NCBI GenBank assembly: GCA_015493635.1 | Contig: WGCU01000051.1 | Coordinates: 1-50,198, forward strand | Origin: Spirochaetaceae bacterium | Lineage (GTDB): Bacteria; Spirochaetota; Spirochaetia; B11-G9 | Reading direction: 5' to 3' | Length of the DNA: 50,198 nt | Shown: positions 8,121 to 15,417 of the stretch, piece after piece | Layout of the letters: every line of letters begins with the position of its first letter | Numbering within the stretch: position 1 is the stretch's first letter | Position numbers and translations under genes: made by a program | Notes under the pieces: generated by a model | What the model was told of the DNA's origin: nothing | The model's input: the letters and a program-made list of their open reading frames with translations, nothing else | The model's database searches: none

Positions 8121-9341
8121 ATGAAACGAGTTATTGGAATTATTGCAAGTCTGGATACAAAGGGTGAAGAAGTTATATTTATAAAAAACTTGTTAGACAA
8201 GTTTGGGTATTCACCTTTTATTATTGATATAGGTGCCGGTAGAAACAGTTTCCTAAAACCAGATATAGATGCGCTTTACATTGCCAAAAAAGCGAGGTAC
8301 AACTGGCAATCACCATTTGATGTTTCAAAGAGTAAGATGATTGATATTCTTAAATATGGAATTGAAAAGGCGATACCAGAACTATATAAAAAAGGGTTGT
8401 TTGATGGGCTTCTTTCTATTGGTGGATTACAAAATACCACTATCGCTGTAAGTGCTATGAAAGTATTACCCATTGGATTTCCTAAAGTTATTGTGTCTAC
8501 TGTAGCCAGTGGGAAAAGGTCCTTTGACTCAATTGTTGGAATTACAGATACCGTAGTTATCCCATCACTCACGGATTTTTCGGGAAGTAATGTTATAACA
8601 GATAAAGTTTTAAGTAATGCAGTAGCAGCGATAACAGGAATGACTGAAAGAGCTGGGAAAACTTTGCAAAAGGTTCCTGATATGTTAATCGGTATGACAA
8701 CTATGGGTGTAGTAGAGCGAGGATCTTCTAATTTGATCAGAACACTAAAAAGGAAAGGTTTCCAGGTTGTAAGTTTTCATTCTACTGGGGTTGGTGGTCA
8801 ATTACTGGATAAGTTGGTAACTCAAGGAATTATTAAGGCAACTATTGAGTTTTCTTTGCATGAAATTGTAGGGGAATTATTAGGAGGATATTCCAGCGGA
8901 GTTTTAAACAGGTTGCTTGCTTCTTCAAGAAAAGGTATTCCTCAGATAGTAATTCCCGGTGCCTGTGACTTTATTGACTATGGAGTAGAAGAAGTATCAG
9001 AAAAAATGCTGGAGAGGAAACACATTTATCATAATTCTGATTTAGTACATTTAAAACTCTCAAGGAAAGAAATTGTCGAAGTAGGAAAAATAATTGTTGA
9101 ACGATTGAAAGAATCAAAAGGTCCTGTAACTGTTATTCTTCCTTTAAAGGGAATGCGATCTGGTTCTACCAAGGGTGGAGCTTTATATGACCCTGAAGTA
9201 GATAATGCATTGTTTGATATACTTAAATCAGGTTTAGAAAATAAAGCAAAAGTAATTGATGTTAATGCTAATATAAATGATGATGAATTTAGTGTAATAG
9301 TGCAGAATGAGGTAAAACAATTACTTCATTCAAATGCATGA
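8121..9341 (+). CDS. UPF0261 / Tm-1-like ATP-binding domain protein
   Basis: The N-terminus RVIGIIASLDTKGEE and the later blocks GLLSIGGLQNT, VSTVASGKRSFDSIVGITD and FHSTGVGGQLLDKLV are characteristic of the UPF0261 family, related to the ATP-binding domain of the tomato Tm-1 resistance protein. At 406 residues it has the full family length (N-terminal Rossmann-like part, C-terminal part ending near ILPLKGMRSGSTKGG). The biochemical role of the bacterial family is not established as far as I know. It lies between the importer genes and the regulator, and it is the only plausible ATP-using enzyme among the catabolic genes, since no standard sugar kinase is present. Confidence 0.8.
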   Translation: MKRVIGIIASLDTKGEEVIFIKNLLDKFGYSPFIIDIGAGRNSFLKPDIDALYIAKKARYNWQSPFDVSKSKMIDILKYGIEKAIPELYKKGLFDGLLSIGGLQNTTIAVSAMKVLPIGFPKVIVSTVASGKRSFDSIVGITDTVVIPSLTDFSGSNVITDKVLSNAVAAITGMTERAGKTLQKVPDMLIGMTTMGVVERGSSNLIRTLKRKGFQVVSFHSTGVGGQLLDKLVTQGIIKATIEFSLHEIVGELLGGYSSGVLNRLLASSRKGIPQIVIPGACDFIDYGVEEVSEKMLERKHIYHNSDLVHLKLSRKEIVEVGKIIVERLKESKGPVTVILPLKGMRSGSTKGGALYDPEVDNALFDILKSGLENKAKVIDVNANINDDEFSVIVQNEVKQLLHSNA

Positions 9342-9362
9342 TTGATCCTACAGGAATTTTAG

Positions 9363-10322
9363 ATGATAAGGTTTGACCGAGAGTCGCTAACAATACGATG
9401 TGCATATTTATTCTATCAGGAAAAAATGAATATAAAACAGATAGGAGAAAGACTTAATATTTCGAGGTTTAAAGTATCCCGCTATCTTAAGAAAGCTGAA
9501 GAAAAAGGGTATGTTCAGATTAAATTTAATTTTCCGGGTATCCTGTATGAGACATTGGCTTTGAGTCTTGAGAGCAAGTTTGGAATTAAACGGGTGGAAA
9601 TTGTTCCTGTTACACCGGAAATGGATTCTGAAACAGTAAGGAAAGCTGTAGGTCATAAAGGTTCTGAGATTCTAAAAGAAATGGAAGATGTAAAATCCAT
9701 CGGGATAACTTGGGGAAGAACAATAGCACATATGGTTGAGGATCTTCCGTATGCTTCAATTCATTTAAAGAAGATTAATGAACTAACTGGAGGATACGGT
9801 ATGATAAATACTAACATCCAATCAAGCTCTTTGGCTCCATTACTTGCAAAAAAGACTGGGGCTTCCTGTTTCCAAATGCACGCGCCAATTATTACAAGTG
9901 ATGATATGATTGCTAAAAGTATATTATCAGATGAAAGCCTTTACAGAACCATTGATATGGCAAAAAAAAGCGATGCTGCAATATTTGGTGTTGCTAATCT
10001 AACAAAGAGTTCAATGCTTCAAGTTTCAGGTATGTTAAGTGAAGAGAATATGGAATATTTAAAAAATATTGGTGTAATCGGTTCAATTATTGGCCGGTTT
10101 ATGGATACAGCTGGAAAGGAAATTGATACAAAATATAAGACAAGATCCATAGCTATAGAATGGGATGATTTTATGAAGATTCCTGAACGAATTGCTCTTG
10201 TTGGTGGATGGCATAAAATTGAAAGTACAAAAGCTCTTCTTAAAGGTGGTATTCCGACAACTCTTGTATTAGATAGTATAACAGCTACTGCCATTATGGG
10301 GGATCAATTAAAAAATAACTAA
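9363..10322 (+). CDS. SorC/DeoR-type transcriptional regulator with sugar-binding domain
   Basis: Residues about 8-55 form a helix-turn-helix (IRCAYLFYQEKMNIKQIGERL, then ISRFKVSRYLKKAEEKGYVQI). The rest matches the SorC effector-binding domain, with the family blocks SIGITWGRT, ELTGGYG and IALVGGWHKIESTKALLKGG. Such regulators sense phosphorylated sugars and control the adjoining catabolic operon. The gene is inside the operon (21 bases after UPF0261, 40 before the aldolase gene), so it probably controls its own synthesis. The palindrome at 2454-2467 is its candidate site. No cognate ligand can be assigned. Confidence 0.88.
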   Translation: MIRFDRESLTIRCAYLFYQEKMNIKQIGERLNISRFKVSRYLKKAEEKGYVQIKFNFPGILYETLALSLESKFGIKRVEIVPVTPEMDSETVRKAVGHKGSEILKEMEDVKSIGITWGRTIAHMVEDLPYASIHLKKINELTGGYGMINTNIQSSSLAPLLAKKTGASCFQMHAPIITSDDMIAKSILSDESLYRTIDMAKKSDAAIFGVANLTKSSMLQVSGMLSEENMEYLKNIGVIGSIIGRFMDTAGKEIDTKYKTRSIAIEWDDFMKIPERIALVGGWHKIESTKALLKGGIPTTLVLDSITATAIMGDQLKNN

Positions 10323-10362
10323 TTTTGTATAGAAAGATACAGTAAAATAGGAGGTATATGTA

Positions 10363-10956
10363 ATGAGTGAATATGGCTATTTAAAGGATGAGATGAAAAA
10401 GGCTGCTAAACGAGCTTATGATATAAGTTTACAATCGGGGGATGGGGGTAATTTGAGTGTACGAATTGATGGAAAGGAATTGATTCTTATTAAAGCGTCC
10501 GGTGCTTCATTTGGTCATTTGGAAGATGATGATATTGTTCTGGTTGATTTTAATGGAACTTTGGTTAGCGGAGATAAGAAACCTTCAAGAGAGATTTTGA
10601 CACATATCGCAATTTACACACAAAGGAAAGATGTTACAGCAATTTTTCACAGTCATTCTCCCTGGAGTGTTTCTATTGCTCAATCTTCAGAAATTTTACC
10701 CACAATTTCACTTCCCCTGGAAATGAAAGTTGGCAGGGTTCCTGTTTTTAATATTGGTGCAAGTCATGCAGATGAAGAAGTAGCTGCTACTGTAAAAGAA
10801 CTATTAAAAGATAATCCTTTGATAAAGGCTTTTATTCAGAAGAGACATGGAATTTTTAGTTTATCGTCAGATATTGTAAAGGCGGAGCATACTGCCGAAT
10901 TGATAGAGGAAGCTGCACAAATAGCTTTGCTCTCAAAAATATCTTCACCGAACTAG
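10363..10956 (+). CDS. Class II (zinc) aldolase, fuculose-1-phosphate aldolase/ribulose-phosphate epimerase family
   Basis: The 197-residue protein shows the family pattern: GDGGNLS at residues 26-32, SGASFG at 46-51, PSRE with Glu77, the zinc pair His96 and His98 in HSHSPWS, and the third zinc histidine His162 in KRHG. Members retro-aldol cleave ketose-1-phosphates to DHAP plus an aldehyde, or epimerise ribulose-5-phosphate. Length is near the low end of the family. The clean ribosome site AGGAGG precedes the ATG. It stands directly before the RuBisCO-like gene, as in several sugar-phosphate pathways that end in aldol cleavage. The actual substrate is unknown. Confidence 0.85.
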   Translation: MSEYGYLKDEMKKAAKRAYDISLQSGDGGNLSVRIDGKELILIKASGASFGHLEDDDIVLVDFNGTLVSGDKKPSREILTHIAIYTQRKDVTAIFHSHSPWSVSIAQSSEILPTISLPLEMKVGRVPVFNIGASHADEEVAATVKELLKDNPLIKAFIQKRHGIFSLSSDIVKAEHTAELIEEAAQIALLSKISSPN

Positions 10957-10988
10957 GATTACAATTCACTATATTGGAGGGAATGAAA

Positions 10989-12293
10989 ATGAGTTATGAT
11001 AAAATTTATTATCAAGATTGGGAGAAAATGGATCAGGAGAAATACCTGATACTGGATTATTATTTTGAGTCTACAATTGATCCACATGAGGCTGCAGCTC
11101 ATTTATGTCAGGAGCAGTCAACTGCACAATGGAAGAGGGTAGGTGTTGATGAAGATTTAAGACCTGAATTTGCATCAAAGATTATAGATCTTCAGGTAGA
11201 GCGGGAACTAGAAACCCCTTCTCTACCTTTTCAAATTGATAAATGGGAAAAATTGTGGGGTACTCGGTTAAAAATAGCTTACCCTATTGCTAATTTTGGT
11301 CCCCGAATACCAAATATGCTCACCGCGGTAGGTGGTGAAGGTGCATATTACAGCCCTGGAATTTATACAATAAAGCTCCATGATATTATTTTCCCGGATA
11401 GTTATTTGGATCAATTTGAAGGACCAAAATTTGGAGTGGAAGGATTAAGGAAATGGACAAATGTATTTGATCGACCTCTATTCCTTGGAGTAATTAAACC
11501 AAACATTGGCCTTGCTCCTGAACCCTTTGGTGATCTGGCCTATCAAAGTTGGTTGGGTGGATTGGATATTGCAAAGGATGATGAGCTTCTTTGTGATACT
11601 GAGTGGTCACCTTTTGCAGAAAGGACTAAGGTCTTAGGAAAACTTAGAGCTCAAGCTGAGCAGAAAACCGGTAAAAGATGTGTGTATTTAGCAAATATTA
11701 CCGATGAGGTTGATCGTATGATTGAACTTCATGATATTGGTGTAAAGAATGGTGCTGATATGCTGATGATAAATGCGATGTGTACTGGCCTTTCTGGAGT
11801 AAGAATGGTTCGGAAACATACGGAGGTTCCCCTGGTTGCTCATTTTGATTTTATAGCTCCTTTAGTAAAAGCTCCTTACTATGGAATTCATTCCAGGGTG
11901 ATTACAAAATTGCAACGGCTTTCTGGATGCGATATGATAATTTTCCCTGGTCTTGGTAGTCGCATGAAAACACCTGAAATAGAGGTTTTTGAAAATGTTA
12001 ATACTTGTTTAGATCCTATGGGTCCAATTAAACCATCCCTGCCAGTTCCAGCAGGAAGCCAGTGGGCAGGTTCATTGGGCCCATTAAGTAAAAGAGTAGG
12101 ACATACTGACTTTGCTATAGTTCCAGGCAGGGCAGTTTTTAGTCATCCTGGAGGACCTGCTTCAGGGGCAAAAAGCCTGCATCAAGGTTGGGAGGCTGTT
12201 GAAAAGGGTGTATCCCTGGAAGAATATGCAAAAGAACATTTTGAATTAGCACAGGCAATTCAACAATTTACAGGAAAGGAGAAAGTAAAATGA
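10989..12293 (+). CDS. RuBisCO-like protein (form IV), not a CO2-fixing RuBisCO
   Basis: The 434-residue protein is a clear RuBisCO large-subunit homologue. It keeps Lys170 (KPNIGL, equivalent to K175), the carbamylated-lysine motif AKDDE (Lys196, Asp198, Glu199) and His285 (H294 position). Other RuBP-contacting residues are changed: TGTW is TAQW, the N123 position is Glu117, KPK is KPN, HIH (H327) is replaced by MII, and loop 6 lacks the normal GKLEG. It therefore should bind Mg and enolise a different sugar-phosphate-like substrate. Known form IV enzymes are enolases, isomerases, decarboxylases or transcarboxylases. Start ATG 10989 is chosen over ATG 10983 or TTG 10974 because GGAGG (10976-10980) then has 8-base spacing. 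It overlaps the next gene by 4 bases. Confidence 0.93.
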   Translation: MSYDKIYYQDWEKMDQEKYLILDYYFESTIDPHEAAAHLCQEQSTAQWKRVGVDEDLRPEFASKIIDLQVERELETPSLPFQIDKWEKLWGTRLKIAYPIANFGPRIPNMLTAVGGEGAYYSPGIYTIKLHDIIFPDSYLDQFEGPKFGVEGLRKWTNVFDRPLFLGVIKPNIGLAPEPFGDLAYQSWLGGLDIAKDDELLCDTEWSPFAERTKVLGKLRAQAEQKTGKRCVYLANITDEVDRMIELHDIGVKNGADMLMINAMCTGLSGVRMVRKHTEVPLVAHFDFIAPLVKAPYYGIHSRVITKLQRLSGCDMIIFPGLGSRMKTPEIEVFENVNTCLDPMGPIKPSLPVPAGSQWAGSLGPLSKRVGHTDFAIVPGRAVFSHPGGPASGAKSLHQGWEAVEKGVSLEEYAKEHFELAQAIQQFTGKEKVK

Positions 12294-12727
12294 AATATGC
12301 AATAGGTTGTGATCCGAATGCAAGCTCATTAAAAAAACTGGTAGCAGAAGAACTTACTAAATTGGGCCATGAAGTTACTGATTTTGGCAGTGAGGATAAA
12401 ATTTATGCAAATGTAGCGATTAAAGTATCCGAATCAGTTGCTTCTGGTGAATTCGATAGAGGTGTTCTTGTTTGCGGTACTGGTATAGGAATGAGTATAG
12501 CTGCCAATAAGGTAAAAGGTGCAATTGCTGCACATGTCTCTGATGTATATTCAGCAGAGCGTGCTATTAAAAGTAATAATGCAAATATTTTATGTATGGG
12601 AGCTTTTACTTTGGGTACAGAAGTTGCTAAAGTGATTCTTAAAACATTTGATTCTTCTGAGTTTGATTGGAATTCAAGATCTGCGCAAAAAGTTAGAAGA
12701 TATATGGATTATGACAAAAACCGGTAG
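12290..12727 (+). CDS. RpiB/LacA/LacB-family sugar-phosphate isomerase
   Basis: The 145-residue protein has the RpiB core: catalytic Cys62 in VCGTGIGMSIAANK and the SNNANILCMGAFTLG block. The usual DHAG-type motif near the N-terminus is D-P-N-A (residues 8-11), so the phosphate- or ring-opening histidine position differs from ribose-5-phosphate isomerase B. This suggests a substrate other than ribose 5-phosphate; homologues are known to isomerise allose-, galactose-, and tetrulose-phosphates. The ATG overlaps the TGA of the RuBisCO-like gene (ATGA), so the two are translationally coupled and probably act in consecutive steps. It is the last gene of the locus, and no clear terminator follows. 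Confidence 0.87.
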   Translation: MKYAIGCDPNASSLKKLVAEELTKLGHEVTDFGSEDKIYANVAIKVSESVASGEFDRGVLVCGTGIGMSIAANKVKGAIAAHVSDVYSAERAIKSNNANILCMGAFTLGTEVAKVILKTFDSSEFDWNSRSAQKVRRYMDYDKNR

Positions 12728-12788
12728 TAAGACGGAGTATGTCAAGAAAGATGATACACGATTTTTGAAATATTTTCCAATTTTATGA

Positions 12789-13147
12789 TGTCTCTTTCAA
12801 TCTTTACTCAATGAATTAATAAAACAAGGAAAAGATCGGCGCATAGAATTTAGAGAGCATAACTACAGATTTCGGTTAAAACGGACAGTTACTCTGGAGT
12901 TCTCCAGAAACCTCTATCAATCTGAAACAGGAAGATCTGGATATGGGATAAATGTAATGGACCTCTTTGCAATGACTAACCTTTGTTACAGCAATAGCGA
13001 GGTCCGCCGTCTGGTAACCCAGGGAGGAGTTTCGGGAACCAGTAAAAAGGTCAACGATATAAAAATCGCGGTTGATACCTACTTTGTTGGGGAGAAGCTT
13101 CTTCTTAAAGCGGAAAAAAGCGGTACTTCCGGGTAATTGTTACATAG
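12789..13147 (+). pseudogene. 3' fragment of a tyrosyl-tRNA synthetase gene (tyrS), frameshifted
   Basis: One frame reads LNELIKQG, LKRTVTLEFSRNLYQSE and then MDLFAMTNLCYSNSEVRRLV followed by TQGGVS, which matches the C-terminal S4 RNA-binding domain of TyrRS (SNSEARRLI.QGGVS.NG.KV.D). Near the end the frame stops early, but shifting by one base in the A-rich run at about 13112-13120 restores RYFRVIVT and a stop at 13145-13147, the standard TyrRS terminus. The catalytic domain is absent. It is therefore a dead fragment left by recombination or insertion. The identification rests on motif memory only. Confidence 0.65.
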
Positions 13148-13148
13148 A

Positions 13149-13300
13149 ATCTGTATTTAAAGGGGGAAGTTTCCCCCTGTCTTCAGCCCTGCTGGTTCCG
13201 TCTCCGCATTCCCGGCTTGCTTACGCGCCGCCGGGCGGAGCCGGGCAAGTCTTCCGCCACCCCCTCTGTGAGGCTGCGCGTCCGGTGATGGACTTGTATA
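13149..13300. repeat. GC-rich hairpin island between the tyrS fragment and the VWA gene
   Basis: Within AT-rich surroundings this stretch is strongly GC-rich. It contains an 8-bp inverted repeat with a 2-base centre (AGGGGGAA 13161-13168, TTCCCCCT 13171-13178) and a second hairpin (CCCGGCT 13211-13217, AGCCGGG 13239-13245) enclosing GCCGCCGGGCGG. No credible gene is read here. It looks like a small intergenic repeat or a composite of terminator-like hairpins; whether it is repeated in the genome cannot be seen. Confidence 0.45.
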
Positions 13301-13348
13301 ATTTCACTTCTTGCAATAACATAAAGTATCAAAAAAAGGAGGAAAACA

Positions 13349-13558
13349 ATGAAAAAATCATTCTTGCTTTTGCTTTAAGGGTTCTTTTTTCTTTTAAACA
13401 TTTCCCCAATCAGTTCAGAAGAGATTTCTAAAGTTTCAATACAATCTCTCGATCTATCCGAATATCCCATTGTAAAGCTCTTCTACAACACTACCGACAA
13501 AAACGGCAAGTATCAGAATGGCTTTTCTGAGGATGAAGTTAAGTTATTCGAGGACGAG
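13349..13558 (+). pseudogene. 5' part of the VWA gene interrupted by an in-frame stop
   Basis: An ideal ribosome site (AAAGGAGG) precedes ATG 13349, which begins MKKSFLLLL, a signal-peptide start. Codon 10 is TAA (13376-13378), and the same frame continues as GFFFLLNISPISSEE and on into the VWA protein without further stops. No other start codon occurs in frame before ATG 13559. The hydrophobic stretch on both sides of the stop is one signal peptide, so this is a single nonsense change or a sequencing error. Confidence 0.75.
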
Positions 13559-15388
13559 ATGTACAATAAAGTGTGGGGAGATGGTGATTACGATCATGCA
13601 AAGTCCAATATTGTTATGATAATAGATTCGAGCGGCAGCATGCGAGGTGTAATGGACAAGGTGCTCTCTGCAGCCTCCAGGCTCTTGAACAAGATGGACA
13701 ATGCCGACAGAATAATGCTCGTAGATTTTGATTCAACAGTAAAACCGCTTACAGATTTTACCAAAGACAAGGATGATCTTTTAAATAACCTGTCCAGAAT
13801 CAAGGCTGGTGGTGCAACTTCGCTTTACGATTCTATTACTATCGGTCTTAATAGATTACTTACAAATCCGGACAAAAATGGCGGGCTCAATCTAATAGTT
13901 CTTCTCACAGATGGAAAAGATGAAAATGCAAGTGGAGGACCGGGAAGTAAGACATCCTTCTCTCAACTTAAAAACCTCCTTGAATCTTCCCAGATTCCTG
14001 TATACTCGATAGGACTTGGAAGTAATGTAGACAAGAATACACTTGGGAGTATAAGTAAAATATCCGGGGGCAAAGCATTCTATGCAGAGAATGCTGAAAA
14101 CCTTGCCAATATTTATCGGGATATTATAGGCTATATTCATTCACTGCATATATTCCAGTATGTTACGGGAAATGGTAAGTGGGACGGTACAAAAAGAGAG
14201 GTACTCCTTTACTTTAAAGAACTGGATAAAGCCCGAAAACTTGAATATGATGCCCCAACTGCAGATAAAATCAGCGGGTCTCTTAATATGTACGGGAACC
14301 TGGTTGACAATTCTGACCTGAGAGGAGCAGACATAAAGTGGTCCTACTGTTTTGAGCCTTTTGGAGGGGAGAGCGGCCGCTTTATCAGCAACCTTGCAAT
14401 AACACCCGACGGCAAATACATTATAGACGGATCCGTTCTCGGCATATTGAATGTGTATGGAGAAAGACTGTTCCTTGCAACATACGACTCTCTGGATACC
14501 TTCAACATGAATGTTTCCAACCATCTGTACCAGTACACACACGGTTACGGTATCTATGGAGAAACGTATTTTATAGATAACGTGAGAAAATTGAAGGACC
14601 TGGCAACAATAAAGAAAGAGAAACCTGAAAATGTTGAAATGCCAGGTCTAAACTATCCTGCACTGCTGAATGCAGCAAAGGGAAGCTTCCACAAGGAATG
14701 GCTTAAGATCGAGCATTCGTACGAACCTGTAAGTATCTCAAAAAACGGCAGATTTATCGTACTTGCCGCAAGGCCGGAAGACCAGAAATATAAGTTTTAC
14801 TTTCTGCTTTACGATAGAGAAAACAAGGAAATCCCGTGGGAAAGAGGTGTTTTTAATCTTTGGGGGGACAGTGCTGAACCGGGGGCTGTCAAAGTTTCAG
14901 ACAAAGGTTTCACCCTCATTATACAGGACCACAACATTGCCGGTGTGGATAAAACGGGTACTATTAAATTAAACCTGATGTGGGAAAAGACCGGAATGAG
15001 ATTCTCAAGGCTGGATATCAATAGCAGCGGCAATGCCTTTGCAGGCTATTACGATTACAAACATTCTACCCGTTTTGGCTACTTTGAGATCCCGGCTTCC
15101 AATGATACCGGTAATAAAATTGAATCTCTTAAGCCGGTTTTTTCCGTAGATGCAGACCCAAACGATAGTCCCGGCTGCATAAGTATATCTCAAAACGGAA
15201 AATACCTTGCCTTCAACGACAGATACGGGCCGAAGATCTATGACGATAGCGGAAAATTAATATGGAGCCTGAAGTTTAAAAATCCCATACATTCATACAA
15301 CAAGGGCAACGGCATCTATGTAATTGATAATGGAACATTCGTTTTCTCAGAGGCAAACAGGTTCTACTACGGGCAGCTGGTACAATAA
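13559..15388 (+). CDS. VWA-domain protein, remaining open frame (true gene probably begins at 13349)
   Basis: The open part encodes 609 residues. A von Willebrand A domain occupies about residues 13-200, with the MIDAS motif DSSGSM, GGATSLYDS as the threonine/serine motif, and LLTDGKDENAS. The C-terminal two thirds have several S-x-NG-x-F/Y-I-x repeats (LAITPDGKYI, SISKNGRFIV, SISQNGKYLA) suggestive of a beta-propeller-like or periplasmic sensor fold. With the upstream 70 codons the protein would be exported. Starting at 13559 it would lack a signal peptide and part of the fold, so this copy may be inactive. The next gene follows after 29 bases. Confidence 0.75.
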   Translation: MYNKVWGDGDYDHAKSNIVMIIDSSGSMRGVMDKVLSAASRLLNKMDNADRIMLVDFDSTVKPLTDFTKDKDDLLNNLSRIKAGGATSLYDSITIGLNRLLTNPDKNGGLNLIVLLTDGKDENASGGPGSKTSFSQLKNLLESSQIPVYSIGLGSNVDKNTLGSISKISGGKAFYAENAENLANIYRDIIGYIHSLHIFQYVTGNGKWDGTKREVLLYFKELDKARKLEYDAPTADKISGSLNMYGNLVDNSDLRGADIKWSYCFEPFGGESGRFISNLAITPDGKYIIDGSVLGILNVYGERLFLATYDSLDTFNMNVSNHLYQYTHGYGIYGETYFIDNVRKLKDLATIKKEKPENVEMPGLNYPALLNAAKGSFHKEWLKIEHSYEPVSISKNGRFIVLAARPEDQKYKFYFLLYDRENKEIPWERGVFNLWGDSAEPGAVKVSDKGFTLIIQDHNIAGVDKTGTIKLNLMWEKTGMRFSRLDINSSGNAFAGYYDYKHSTRFGYFEIPASNDTGNKIESLKPVFSVDADPNDSPGCISISQNGKYLAFNDRYGPKIYDDSGKLIWSLKFKNPIHSYNKGNGIYVIDNGTFVFSEANRFYYGQLVQ

Positions 15389-15417
15389 TCTGAAAAACAA
15401 GATGTAGTCGCCAGAGT

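Noticed and set aside
10989-12293. Genuine RuBisCO and CO2 fixation
   Set aside because: Several RuBP-binding residues are changed, and there is no phosphoribulokinase nearby.
13072-13431. 119-codon open frame covering the GC-rich island
   Set aside because: It crosses the end of tyrS and the VWA signal peptide in the wrong frame and has no ribosome site.
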